A stretch of 64,000 nucleotides of DNA from Microbacterium oxydans. GTDB taxonomy: Bacteria; Actinomycetota; Actinomycetes; Actinomycetales; Microbacteriaceae. The notes under the pieces are model-generated. The model searched no databases, was not told where the DNA came from, and saw only the letters and a list, made by a program, of their open reading frames with translations. Shown one piece after another: positions 25,734 through 34,478 of the stretch (positions within the stretch are counted from its first letter, which is position 1; each line of letters opens with the position of its first letter). The stretch covers positions 165,478 through 229,477 of the forward strand of contig NZ_FMIR01000013.1 in assembly GCF_900095745.1 (NCBI RefSeq), read 5' to 3'. The translations under genes were made by a program, and so were the position numbers.

Positions 25734-25771
25734 CGATCGGGGAGGGCGCGCGATGGCGCCCTCCCCGATCG
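25734..25771 (-). terminator. Terminator with 16-bp perfect stem after the glutamate decarboxylase gene
   Basis: CGATCGGGGAGGGCGC at 25734-25749 pairs perfectly with 25756-25771 across a 6-base loop, six bases after the decarboxylase stop. It separates the decarboxylase operon from the transporter operon. Confidence 0.8.
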
Positions 25772-25777
25772 GGCGGA

Positions 25778-27187
25778 TCAGTGGTGGAAGTGCGATCCGC
25801 TGCTCGCGGTATCGGGAAGCGGGGTCGTCAGCGCCTCGAGGAACGCCACCTCGCCCCGGATGTCCGCAAGCAGAGCCGATGCGAGGTCACGGCTGAGTCC
25901 GACCTTCACGACGATGCGCTGCAGGACGACATCCGACATGTCGTCGGCCATCGGGTAGGCGGGGACGAGCCATCCCTTCATTCGCAGACGATCGGCGAGG
26001 TCGTACAGAGTCCACTTGTCGGTGTGTCCGTCCTTGAGCACCCAGGCGAAAACGGGGATCGTGTCGCCCTTGCTGATCAGGTCGAACGGGCCGATCTTCG
26101 CGATCTCACTCGAGAGGTAGGTGGCGACGTCGATCGAGTTCTGCTGCACCTCGCGATAGCCCTCGAATCCGAGACGGAGGAACTGGTAGTACTGCAGCAG
26201 CACCTGCGCGCCGGGGCGAGAGAAGTTCAGCGCGAGCGTGGGCATGTCCCCGCCGAGGTAGCTCACGTGGAAGATCATGCTCTCGGGCAGCACGGCGGTG
26301 TTGCGCCAGACCACCCACCCGACACCGGGGTAGACGAGGCCGTACTTGTGGCCCGACGTGGAGATGGAGTTCACCCGGTCCAGCTGGAAGTCCCACACCA
26401 GGTCCGGCTGGCAGAACGGTGCGACCATCGCGCCGGATGCCCCGTCGACGTGGATCTTCACGTCGAGGCCGGTCTTCGCCTGGATCTCATCGAGCTTCTC
26501 GGAGATCGCGATGGTGTCGTCGTACAGTCCGGTGAACGTCTGTCCGAGGATCGACACCACGCCGATCGTGTTCTCGTCGACGTAGTCCTCGAGGTTGTAG
26601 CCGTCGAGGATGATGTGATCCGGGCTCACCGGCACGTAGCGCGGCTCGACGTCCCAGTAGTTGCAGAACTTCTCCCACACGACCTGGACCGCCGCCGACA
26701 TGATCAGGTTCGGCTTGTCCGTCGACTTGCCCTCAGCGGTGCGCTTCTCCTGCCACAGACGTTTGAGAGCGAGCCCACCGAGCATGCACGCCTCCGACGA
26801 GCCGATCGTCGAGGTGCCGATCGTGTCGCTCTTGTCCGGGACGTTCCACAGGTCGGCGAGAATCCGCCAGCAGCGATCCTCGATCGCCGCGGTCGCCGGG
26901 TACTCGTCCTTATCGATCATGTTCTTGTCGGCCGCTTCGAGGTACAGCTTCTTGGCCTCGTCGTCCATCCAGGTGCCGACGAACGTCGCGAGATTGAGTC
27001 GCGAGTTGCCGTCGAGAATGGACTCGTCGTGCACGATCTGGTACGCCGTCTCCGGCAGGCTGGGGCCCTTCGGCAGCGTGAACTTGTCGAACTCGGTGGC
27101 CTCGCCCGGTCGGACGAAGACGGGATTGATGCTGATGGTCGAGTCGATGTTCGTCGACTGACGGGCTTTGTGCGTGTTGGTGGTCAC
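25778..27187 (-). CDS. gadB: Glutamate decarboxylase (PLP-dependent)
   Basis: A 469-residue enzyme converting glutamate to GABA with consumption of a proton. The PLP lysine lies in SISTSGHKYG near residue 280; HVDGASGAMVAPF supplies the aspartate of the cofactor site. Length and motifs match bacterial GadA/GadB. The start is GTG 27187, with TAGGAG eight bases before it. The C-terminus ends TASSGSHFHH, similar to the His-containing tail that controls pH dependence in E. coli GadB. No GadC-type glutamate/GABA antiporter is in the window. It is the last gene of the amidohydrolase/ABC/Pip operon, 76 bases after the Pip gene. Confidence 0.95.
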   Translation of the reverse strand: MTTNTHKARQSTNIDSTISINPVFVRPGEATEFDKFTLPKGPSLPETAYQIVHDESILDGNSRLNLATFVGTWMDDEAKKLYLEAADKNMIDKDEYPATAAIEDRCWRILADLWNVPDKSDTIGTSTIGSSEACMLGGLALKRLWQEKRTAEGKSTDKPNLIMSAAVQVVWEKFCNYWDVEPRYVPVSPDHIILDGYNLEDYVDENTIGVVSILGQTFTGLYDDTIAISEKLDEIQAKTGLDVKIHVDGASGAMVAPFCQPDLVWDFQLDRVNSISTSGHKYGLVYPGVGWVVWRNTAVLPESMIFHVSYLGGDMPTLALNFSRPGAQVLLQYYQFLRLGFEGYREVQQNSIDVATYLSSEIAKIGPFDLISKGDTIPVFAWVLKDGHTDKWTLYDLADRLRMKGWLVPAYPMADDMSDVVLQRIVVKVGLSRDLASALLADIRGEVAFLEALTTPLPDTASSGSHFHH

Positions 27188-27263
27188 TATTCGCTCCTAC
27201 GAAGAGATCGGACGGGTGGAGTGGGATGAGGTGCCGGGACTTGTCGTAAGGGTGACTCTCCTC

Positions 27264-29210
27264 CTATACCTCGACCGGTGGGTAGAGGCGGTCCATGTTG
27301 TACTGCCTGTTGCGCCGGGCGGCCAACGTCGAGATCGCGAGGAACACCACCGTGAGAAGGGCGATCGTGCCGATCGCAACCCACAGCCGGTAGTCCGCGC
27401 CTCCCAGGATCATGAACCTCAGCCCGGTGACGGTGGCCGTCATCGGATCGATCCAATGGATGTACTGGAACGGCAGGGTCGTCACCGCGACCGGGTACAC
27501 ACCTCCGGCGGAGGTGAGCTGCACCATGAGGAAGGCGAGCGTGAGCACGCGGCCCACAGCCGGCCCGAGGACGGCGTTGAACATCTGGATCATGGCCATG
27601 AACATCGCGACCATGAGCAGCATGAACCCGAACGTGCCCCAGGGGTTGGCGTACTCCATTCCCAGTCCGAACCGCACGACCAGGTACAGGATCGTCGCCT
27701 GCAGGAAGCCGACCGCCAGCGTGGGTGCATAGGAGGCGAGCACGGTTCGGAAGGATCCGAGCCCCTGCGCCAGCGGACGCGCCTGCAGCGGTGTGAAGAG
27801 CATCCACGCGATGATGCCGCCGACGAACAGCGCGAGCCCGAAGAAGAACGGTGCGAATCCGTAGGCGAAGGTCTTCGCCTCGTTGTTCGTGACCTGCTTC
27901 ATCACGACGGGATCGGCCAGCGTCTTGATGAAGCTGGACTGCTGATCGCTGTTCCAGTTGGGGATCAGCTTCATTCCCGATTCGACGCCGCTGGCCAGTT
28001 CCGCGGTGCCGGCCACGAGCGCAGGCATGTTCGCGGAGATCTCGTTCGCACCGTCGCTGAGCTGGACCAGGCCGCTCGCGAGCTGGTCCGCGCCCGATCG
28101 CAGTTCGTCGGCCTTCCCCGTGACCTGGTTCAGGGTGTTGTTGATGCCGCCGGACTCCACGGCCCGCAGGATCACATTCACGCGACTGCTCGGGTTGTCG
28201 AACTCGCCGGCGAGGGTGTCGACGTCGCTGCGGAGACGGTCGAACGCGATCGACACCTCCTGCCCGACACCGCTCTGCTCGATCGATCGCTGCACGCCCT
28301 CCAGCCGCTCAGCCAGCTCATCGTCGCCGGAGGCACGCACGTCGTCGATCACCGCCTGCAGATCTGCCCGCGCCCGCGCGTTCGCCTCGGCGATACCCGC
28401 CAGAGCGCCGTCGAGGCTGTCGGTGCTGGTGCGAATGGACGAGGCGAACTGCTGCAGTTCGCCCGTCGTGAGACCGTTGGCGTTGACGGCTCGCTCGACC
28501 TGCCCGACGGCACCGTCCACGTTGGCCACGAGTTCGTCGAGGGCTGCGGAGAGCGTCCCCGCGCCCGACTTGGCTGTCACCAGCCCCGTGGCGAGTTGAT
28601 CGGCCCCTGCGCTGAGTTCGTCGACCCCCGAGTTGAGCGTCTCGATACCCGCTGCGGCCTGACGGATCGTGGGCAGCTCCCCCTTGATCCCGGTCGCGAC
28701 GGCGAGGAAGACCTGCTCCCCCACCTGCGCGGTGACGTCGTTGATGACCTCAGCGGCAGCATCCTGACCGATCACCGTCGACAGGTAGTTGTTGGCGTCG
28801 TTGTAGGTGAAGATCAGGTCGGCCTGGCGGGGGTCCCCCGTCGCCGCCGATGCGATCGCCTCGCTGAAGTCCGCAGGGATCGTGATCGTGAACGCATATC
28901 GTCCGTGCTCGAGACCTGCGGTGCCCTCGGCCTCATCTACGACGTGCGTCTCGAGCTGTCCGGAATCGACGATCCCCTTCACGACCTGGGTACCCGCATC
29001 GAGCGGCTCGCCCATCGCGTCGGCCCCCTCGTCAAGGTTGACGATGGCGACGGGCAGGTGGTTCACGTTGCCGAACGGGTTCCAGAACGCCCAGAGGTAC
29101 AGCGCGCCGTACAGGAGTGGCATCAGGATGATGACGGCGACGGCGAGACGCGGCATGCGCCCGCGGTAGTAGCGCTTGAAATCGCTACCGGGTGAGAATG
29201 CGGCGATCAT
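27264..29210 (-). CDS. YhgE/Pip domain membrane protein (ABC-2 / phage infection protein family)
   Basis: A 648-residue protein with one N-terminal membrane helix (about residues 24-42, VAVIILMPLLYGALYLWAF), a large extracytoplasmic region of about 380 residues rich in heptad-like repeats (LSAGADQLATGL, ELRSGADQLASGL), and five or six C-terminal helices. This is the layout of YhgE/Pip proteins, distantly related to ABC-2 permeases and MmpL-like exporters. Its start overlaps the stop of the degenerate ABC gene (ATGA), implying that they work together, perhaps in envelope transport. Confidence 0.9.
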   Translation of the reverse strand: MIAAFSPGSDFKRYYRGRMPRLAVAVIILMPLLYGALYLWAFWNPFGNVNHLPVAIVNLDEGADAMGEPLDAGTQVVKGIVDSGQLETHVVDEAEGTAGLEHGRYAFTITIPADFSEAIASAATGDPRQADLIFTYNDANNYLSTVIGQDAAAEVINDVTAQVGEQVFLAVATGIKGELPTIRQAAAGIETLNSGVDELSAGADQLATGLVTAKSGAGTLSAALDELVANVDGAVGQVERAVNANGLTTGELQQFASSIRTSTDSLDGALAGIAEANARARADLQAVIDDVRASGDDELAERLEGVQRSIEQSGVGQEVSIAFDRLRSDVDTLAGEFDNPSSRVNVILRAVESGGINNTLNQVTGKADELRSGADQLASGLVQLSDGANEISANMPALVAGTAELASGVESGMKLIPNWNSDQQSSFIKTLADPVVMKQVTNNEAKTFAYGFAPFFFGLALFVGGIIAWMLFTPLQARPLAQGLGSFRTVLASYAPTLAVGFLQATILYLVVRFGLGMEYANPWGTFGFMLLMVAMFMAMIQMFNAVLGPAVGRVLTLAFLMVQLTSAGGVYPVAVTTLPFQYIHWIDPMTATVTGLRFMILGGADYRLWVAIGTIALLTVVFLAISTLAARRNRQYNMDRLYPPVEV

Positions 29211-29977
29211 CGGCCGGTGACCTCTCGTTCCAGGACCGCGAATTCGTGGTCGGTGAGGTTGTGGACCTCGATCACATCGGTGATGCCGTCCTGCTTCTCG
29301 ACGCCGTTGACGTCGGCCATGATGACGGTCTGCTCGGCTCCGAGAGCGATGAGGCGCTCACGGAGACGCCGGGAGCCCTCGACGCTGGCGAGGGTGTCGA
29401 CGCCACCGACGACCAGTAGCGGGGGCTTTCGGATGTTGGCCACGGCGATGCGGAAGAGGGCTGCCGTGAACTCCGGCAGCTCCTCGACCATCGCGTCCAT
29501 CGTCGGCAGCGAATAGTCACCGAATACCGGGCGGCAGATGCGTTCGAGATCCTCGTCGGTCGACTGCGGCACCCACTGGTACCACTTGGCGGCCCACCGC
29601 ACCTGTTCGGTCACGATGTCGTGCACGCGGATCGTCTGCGGGATGCCGTCGACCTCGTCGACGTTGGCGATCGCCGCCTGACCGAAGAGATGATGCGGCT
29701 TGTCGATGCGTCCGAAGGCTTCGAGTCGTCCGGTGGTCGGCTTCATCCGCCCGCTCAACGTCAGCAGGAGCGCCTGACGGCCGCGGCCTCCTGCGCCGAC
29801 GAGCACCGTGACGCCGCCGGCTCGGACCGTGAGATCGACAGGTCCGTAGATGTGCCCCCAAGAGGCGTCGACACCGATGCCGGTCGCGGTGATCAGCACC
29901 TCGCCGAACGTCTCGCTGTGCCCACTGCGTGTGCCGAGACCCTCATCGGTCTCACCCTGATCCGTCGGAGCTGTCAT
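29207..29977 (-). CDS. ABC-type ATP-binding protein with degenerate catalytic motifs
   Basis: A 256-residue protein with an overall ABC ATPase layout but altered motifs. The Walker A position reads GAGGRGRQAL: the Lys-Ser/Thr pair that holds phosphate is Arg-Gln. No LSGGQ signature is seen; the corresponding place reads MVEELPEFTAAL. The Walker B place, PLLVVGGVDTLA, lacks the usual Asp-Glu. ATP hydrolysis is therefore doubtful. The start at ATG 29977 follows GGGGAAGAG. It overlaps the Pip gene and lies 52 bases after the amidohydrolase gene. Such a partner is often found beside Pip genes in Actinobacteria. Confidence 0.78.
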   Translation of the reverse strand: MTAPTDQGETDEGLGTRSGHSETFGEVLITATGIGVDASWGHIYGPVDLTVRAGGVTVLVGAGGRGRQALLLTLSGRMKPTTGRLEAFGRIDKPHHLFGQAAIANVDEVDGIPQTIRVHDIVTEQVRWAAKWYQWVPQSTDEDLERICRPVFGDYSLPTMDAMVEELPEFTAALFRIAVANIRKPPLLVVGGVDTLASVEGSRRLRERLIALGAEQTVIMADVNGVEKQDGITDVIEVHNLTDHEFAVLEREVTGR

Positions 29978-30029
29978 CGCTCTTCCCCTTCGATTCGCCC
30001 TGAGATTGCCGATCGGAGCCGACATGGCC

Positions 30030-31313
30030 TCAGGCCTCGTTCTTGATGACCTGGCCGCCCTTGACGATGAGCGCGAAGTTCGTGTCAGGGTCGGCGATGA
30101 GCGAGAGGTCTTCGATCGGGTCTCCGTTGACCAGGATCAGGTCCGCCCAGGATCCTTCCGCGATGACGCCGAGCTTCGCACCTCGGTAACTGTTGCGCTC
30201 CCCCGCGAGCTCGAACAGCGACGCGTTGCTGGAGGTGAGCATCGTGAGGGCGTCCACATTGCTGTAGAAGTCACCGAGGCGCGCGGCCATGACGCTCTGG
30301 CGGGCCGCCGACTGCGGCTCGAGCAGCAGATCGGTCCCCCATGCGGTCTTCACGCCGTATTGCTTCGCCCAGCCGTAGACCTCATCGGTGCCGTGGCAGA
30401 TCTCGGTGTTCTTGGCGGCACGCACCGGGTCGGGGTAGTGGTGGTCGTCCTCGGCGAAGGGCTGCATCGAGAGCCAGGCGCCCTTCTCGGCGATCAGCGC
30501 GATCGTCGCCTCGTCCGCGAGGTGTCCGTGTTCGATCGATGTGACGCCGGCATCGAGAGCGCGCGTGATTCCGGCGGGCGTGTAGACGTGGGTGGCGACG
30601 TAGGTGCCGTAGTCGGTCGCTGCCTGCACGGCGGCTCGGATCTCATCCGGCGTGTACTGCAGAGTGTTCAGCGGGTCGTACATCGACGCAGCGCCACCGC
30701 CGAGGGTGAGTTTGATCTGGCTCGCCCCCATCTTGAGCTGCTCCCGGACAGCCGCCAACACGCGCGGTACTCCGTCGGCGACGCGGGTGAAGTGGATGTC
30801 CTCGGTCCGGCTCGGCGCACCGCCGAACTCCTCCGGAACGTCGTAGACGAACGAGAAGTCAGCGTGTCCCGATGTCTGCGAGATCATCGCCTGGCTGGGG
30901 AAGATGCGCGGCCCCTCGAATACACCGCGATCGATGAGCGACTTCACCGGAGCGGTGTCACCACCCATATCCCGCACCGTCGTGAACCCGCGCAGCAGCA
31001 TCCGCTTCGCCTCGGCGATCGTGTTCCCGTACAGCGCGCCTGTCGGCCCCTGGAGGAACTCCATCATGCTGTTGGCGTTACCCATGAGGTGCACGTGGGC
31101 ATCGCTCAGGCCCGGCATCAGGAAGCGCCCTTTCGCGTCGATCTCGATGACGCCGTCGGAGGCGTCGCCAGCGACGGGAGCCGAGGATACGGCCACGACG
31201 AAGGGACCTTCGATCAGGACATCGACGTTGTCCTGTGTCTTCGCGTTCACGCCGTCGAAGACGCGGGCGTTGCGAATGATCATTCTCTGAGGTGCGTGCG
31301 TCCCTGGGGCCAT
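30030..31313 (-). CDS. Metal-dependent amidohydrolase (imidazolonepropionase/prolidase-like)
   Basis: A 427-residue amidohydrolase. The metal-binding HxH is in GLSDAHVHLMG near residue 68, the bridging Lys in ASQIKLTLGGGA, further His in VATHVYTPAG and IEHGHLAD, and the final Asp in TAWGTDLLLEP. The C-terminal ADLILVNGDP is typical. It resembles Xaa-Pro dipeptidase-type or aryldialkylphosphatase-like amidohydrolases; the substrate is open. I place the start at ATG 31313 (MAPGTHAPQRMII) because TAGTCT lies seven bases upstream; ATG 31283 is the alternative. It heads the operon ending with the decarboxylase. Confidence 0.88.
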   Translation of the reverse strand: MAPGTHAPQRMIIRNARVFDGVNAKTQDNVDVLIEGPFVVAVSSAPVAGDASDGVIEIDAKGRFLMPGLSDAHVHLMGNANSMMEFLQGPTGALYGNTIAEAKRMLLRGFTTVRDMGGDTAPVKSLIDRGVFEGPRIFPSQAMISQTSGHADFSFVYDVPEEFGGAPSRTEDIHFTRVADGVPRVLAAVREQLKMGASQIKLTLGGGAASMYDPLNTLQYTPDEIRAAVQAATDYGTYVATHVYTPAGITRALDAGVTSIEHGHLADEATIALIAEKGAWLSMQPFAEDDHHYPDPVRAAKNTEICHGTDEVYGWAKQYGVKTAWGTDLLLEPQSAARQSVMAARLGDFYSNVDALTMLTSSNASLFELAGERNSYRGAKLGVIAEGSWADLILVNGDPIEDLSLIADPDTNFALIVKGGQVIKNEA

Positions 31314-31320
31314 GGCGGCG

Positions 31321-31326
31321 AGACTA
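31321..31326 (-). promoter_or_regulatory. Putative -10 hexamer TAGTCT of the amidohydrolase/decarboxylase operon
   Basis: On the minus strand TAGTCT is followed by seven bases and the ATG at 31313. The 130 bases up to the divergent promoter at 31457 hold scattered CGGGTG/CACCCG units (31384, 31415) but no regular array. Confidence 0.4.
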
Positions 31327-31456
31327 TGCCGCGGGCCGCGCCGTGGATGCCTGCCGACGAGAGATTTCCCCCGACCCGTCATTCGGGTGATGACCCTCTC
31401 CGCCCCCTGCCCTTCACCCGGCTCTCATCCTCTCGTGGAGCGGCACGAAAGGTGAG

Positions 31457-31462
31457 TAGTCT
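31457..31462 (+). promoter_or_regulatory. Putative -10 hexamer TAGTCT ahead of the LapA-like gene
   Basis: TAGTCT lies 47 bases before the ATG at 31510, with an AGGAGGAGGAAA ribosome site between. The same hexamer on the other strand at 31321-31326 serves the divergent operon. Confidence 0.4.
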
Positions 31463-31509
31463 CCTCCGTGGAGCGGCCCGCGAGCGCGCGGAGCAGGAGG
31501 AGGAAACGT

Positions 31510-31764
31510 ATGCCCGAGAAGGAAAGCACGACAGGCAGCGGTACGGAACAGAAGGCGAAAGCGAACGGCGCGAAGGCGATCATCGCCATCATCATCGCCA
31601 TCGCCGCGCTCTCCTTCGTGTTCTCGAATGTGGCCCCCGCGACGCTGAGATTCCTGTTCCTGGAGTTCACGATGCCCGCCTGGGGCTGGTTTCTCGCGGT
31701 TCTGGCTGCCGGCGTGGTCATCGGTTCCCTGTTCCCCTGGTTCCGACCGCGGAAGCGTGGATGA
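31510..31764 (+). CDS. Small LapA-like (DUF1049) two-helix membrane protein
   Basis: An 84-residue protein: a charged N-terminus, a helix at about 22-42 (AKAIIAIIIAIAALSFVFSN) and a helix at about 56-75 (WGWFLAVLAAGVVIGSLFPWF), ending in a basic tail. This is the pattern of LapA-domain (DUF1049) proteins. The start follows a strong AGGAGGAGGAAA site. It is the first gene of a plus-strand operon with amide hydrolase 2, LuxR 2, ThrE and the AI-2E-family gene, read divergently from the decarboxylase operon. Confidence 0.75.
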   Translation: MPEKESTTGSGTEQKAKANGAKAIIAIIIAIAALSFVFSNVAPATLRFLFLEFTMPAWGWFLAVLAAGVVIGSLFPWFRPRKRG

Positions 31765-31834
31765 CCTTCATTTCCGCTCCGGCATAGAAGCGCAATCTTG
31801 CCGATCCCGACGAACCCGAGAGAAAGACACCGAC

Positions 31835-32875
31835 ATGTGCACAAGAGTGGTCTGGCCCGACGCCGGCGGAGCGGTGATCGTCGGACGAAACATGGACTAC
31901 CACCGCGATCTGGGCACCAATCTATGGAAGCTGCCGAGAGGGTCGCGCCGCGACGACGGAGTCGACGGCGCTCTCACCTGGCAGGCCCGGTACGGCAGCA
32001 TCGTCGCCACGGCCTTCGACATGATCACGGTCGACGGGGTGAACGAAGCGGGGCTCGCCGGGCACGTGCTCTGGCTCGCCGAGTCCTCCTACGGGGAGCT
32101 CGATCCATCACGACCAGCGCTGAGTCAGGCCGTCTGGCTGCAGTATTTCCTCGACAATTTCGCCACGGTGGCAGAAGCCGTGGGGTGGATCACCTCGAAC
32201 CGCGTGCAGGTGATCCAGCTCGCGGACCCCGTCACGGGCGAGGTCCCCACGATTCATCTGGCCCTGGACGACGCATCCGGCGATTCCGCGATCATCGAGT
32301 ACATCGACGGCGACGTCGAGGTCCACCACGGGGCGGAGTTTCGGGTGATGACGAACTCGCCGAAGTATGACGAGCAGCTCGCGCTGCTTTCACAGATCGA
32401 CGGGTTCGGGGGCGAGAACCCCCTGCCTGGGACGACGCTCGCCCCCGACCGTTTCGCCCGTGCCGCCCACTACGTCCGTCGTCTGCCGCAGCCGAAGACC
32501 CAGCTCGAGGCCATCGCGTCGATGTTCAGCGTGATCCGCAACGCCGCCCAGCCCTTCCGCTTGCCGGACGAAGGCAGACCGGATGCATCGCAGACCATCT
32601 GGCAGGTCGTCGCGGATCTCACCCGCCTCCGCTATGTGTTCGAATCGACGACGCGCCCGAACATCGTGTGGGTCGACCTCGCTGATGTCGACTTCGCCGA
32701 GGGCAGTCCCCCGCTGGTCCTCGATCTGGGCAGCGGTCTCGCGATCGAAGGAGGCCTGGCGGGCAACGTCTCGACGAAGTTCGAGGAGCGCGGTGATCTG
32801 CATTTCCTGTCGCTCACCGATCTCCGTCGTCTCGCCGCCGGACACGGTGCGGTGGCTTCGTCCCGTCCGAGCTGA
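31835..32875 (+). CDS. Ntn amide hydrolase of the choloylglycine hydrolase family, copy 2
   Basis: A 346-residue paralogue of the protein at 16977-18068. It starts MCTRVVWPDAGG, with Cys2 as nucleophile, Arg18 and Asp21 in GRNMD, Asn in VMTNSPKY and Arg in APDRFARAA, so all family catalytic residues are kept. There is no signal peptide. The main difference is a shorter C-terminus and substitutions around GTNLWKLPRGSRRDD, which may tune substrate choice. It lies 70 bases after the LapA-like gene and 49 before LuxR 2, so it is in one operon with its regulator, unlike copy 1, which converges with its own. Confidence 0.9.
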   Translation: MCTRVVWPDAGGAVIVGRNMDYHRDLGTNLWKLPRGSRRDDGVDGALTWQARYGSIVATAFDMITVDGVNEAGLAGHVLWLAESSYGELDPSRPALSQAVWLQYFLDNFATVAEAVGWITSNRVQVIQLADPVTGEVPTIHLALDDASGDSAIIEYIDGDVEVHHGAEFRVMTNSPKYDEQLALLSQIDGFGGENPLPGTTLAPDRFARAAHYVRRLPQPKTQLEAIASMFSVIRNAAQPFRLPDEGRPDASQTIWQVVADLTRLRYVFESTTRPNIVWVDLADVDFAEGSPPLVLDLGSGLAIEGGLAGNVSTKFEERGDLHFLSLTDLRRLAAGHGAVASSRPS

Positions 32876-32924
32876 GTCTCCGATGCCACAGAACGCGCGC
32901 AGCGCCTCGGCGCGCGCTGAGACG

Positions 32925-34478
32925 ATGAACCTGACGGACAGCACGCGGGCGATCGAGGCGCTGCGGAGCGCCGTGCTCTCGAAGAGCGGCGAAGCGGTGG
33001 CTCACGCGGCCATGATGAACATCTGGCCGTTGTACAGCGTGCACGCCGATGAGCTCGTGTCCGCCGTCGAGTCGCTTCCGACGCCTCTCCTCGAGCGGTA
33101 CCCGGTGCTGCGCATCGTGCACCGCATGACGCCCGTGCTGGCGCGGACCAACCGCCCGTTCAAACCCCTCATCTATCCGGACGACGCGCGGAGCATGAGC
33201 GCGGACGAGCTCGACATCTTCACACTCGTGCAGATGGTGGCCTTCCGCTTGAGCGGAGACGTGGCGGCCGCGATGATCTACGCTCGCCGCCTGCAGGACC
33301 GCATCCTGCAGGTCCGTGTCGAATCCCGCGAGCGCCCCGACGGACCGCTCTGGTTCTATCACCAGCAGATCGGGTCGACCCTGCTCGCAGCCGGAGAATC
33401 CGCGGCCGCGCTGCTGGAATTCGCCACCGCCCGGGACCTCGGGAGATTGTCGCAGCAGACCGATGCGGAACGGATGGCGCTCGGGCGCACCGCACTCACC
33501 CACGCCGTTCGCGGATCGCTCGACGATGCCGAGAGTTCGCTGAACGAGCTCACCGCGTTGCCTGAGCCCACCCGTGCCCATCTGACGGCGACGACGATGA
33601 CGGAGCGATGCGCGCGCGCCCTCCTCGCCGTCGACAGCATGGCCCCGGACGCGGACGAGCTCCTCAGCCGGCTCGAGACCTATGACAGCATCGAGCTGAC
33701 CTGGCCCTTCGCGCTACTCGCGCGATCACGGCGACTGCTCGTGCTGCAGCATCCCGACGACGCGATCGAGGCCGTTGCTCTCGCACGCGACGCGCATCCG
33801 GATCAGCACGGCTCGTTCGCGACCGACGTCATCAACTCCGTGTCGATCGACGCACTCTGGTCTACCGGAGACACGACCGCGGCCAGACGGATCGCCGAGG
33901 AGACCGCTCGCTCGGGACCGCTCACGCGCATGGCGATCATCCGCCACGCACTTCTCGAGTCGCGCCTGGATGTCGCCGCTTCGGGACTGCGTCAGATGTC
34001 CACCGCCCGATCGTTGGGGCCGGGTGCACGCGCAGAGTCGATCCTCCTGTCTGCGTGGTTGGAGTGCGCGCTCACCGATGCGGTCGCCTCGGAGACGGCT
34101 GCGCAGGTCACGCGAATCGCTTCGAGGCCAGGGCGGCGGCGACTCGTCTCGCAGATTCCCCTCCAGCTGATCACCCGGGTGCAGGAACGCCTCTCCCCGG
34201 AGGAAGCAACCTCCTTCGCAGCCGCGACCGGGGGGCTGGCCGCCACCGACCGCCCACGTCCGCCCACCCTCACCGCGAGTGAACTCCGGGTTCTCCGAGC
34301 TCTCCCGCTGCATGCCACGACCGCCGCCCTCGCCGCGTCGTTGCACGTCTCACCGAACACGATCAAGTCGCAGTTGAGATCGCTTTACCGCAAGCTCGGG
34401 TGTTCGACGCGCGACGACGCCGTCATCATCGCATCCCGACTGCATCTGCTCGCCGCCGAAGTCTCGACCCGATCATGA
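32925..34478 (+). CDS. LuxR-type transcriptional regulator with helical N-terminal region, copy 2
   Basis: A 517-residue paralogue of the regulator at 18734-20281, colinear along its length. It begins MNLTDSTRA and ends with a LuxR helix-turn-helix (LTASELRVLRALPL, then HVSPNTIKSQLRSLYRKLGCS). As in copy 1 the N-terminal region is helical and TPR-like, with no Walker A motif, receiver or autoinducer-binding domain. The recognition helices differ at only a few positions, so both copies may bind related sites. An in-frame ATG at 32883 is a possible earlier start. Its stop overlaps the ThrE start (ATGA). Confidence 0.86.
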   Translation: MNLTDSTRAIEALRSAVLSKSGEAVAHAAMMNIWPLYSVHADELVSAVESLPTPLLERYPVLRIVHRMTPVLARTNRPFKPLIYPDDARSMSADELDIFTLVQMVAFRLSGDVAAAMIYARRLQDRILQVRVESRERPDGPLWFYHQQIGSTLLAAGESAAALLEFATARDLGRLSQQTDAERMALGRTALTHAVRGSLDDAESSLNELTALPEPTRAHLTATTMTERCARALLAVDSMAPDADELLSRLETYDSIELTWPFALLARSRRLLVLQHPDDAIEAVALARDAHPDQHGSFATDVINSVSIDALWSTGDTTAARRIAEETARSGPLTRMAIIRHALLESRLDVAASGLRQMSTARSLGPGARAESILLSAWLECALTDAVASETAAQVTRIASRPGRRRLVSQIPLQLITRVQERLSPEEATSFAAATGGLAATDRPRPPTLTASELRVLRALPLHATTAALAASLHVSPNTIKSQLRSLYRKLGCSTRDDAVIIASRLHLLAAEVSTRS

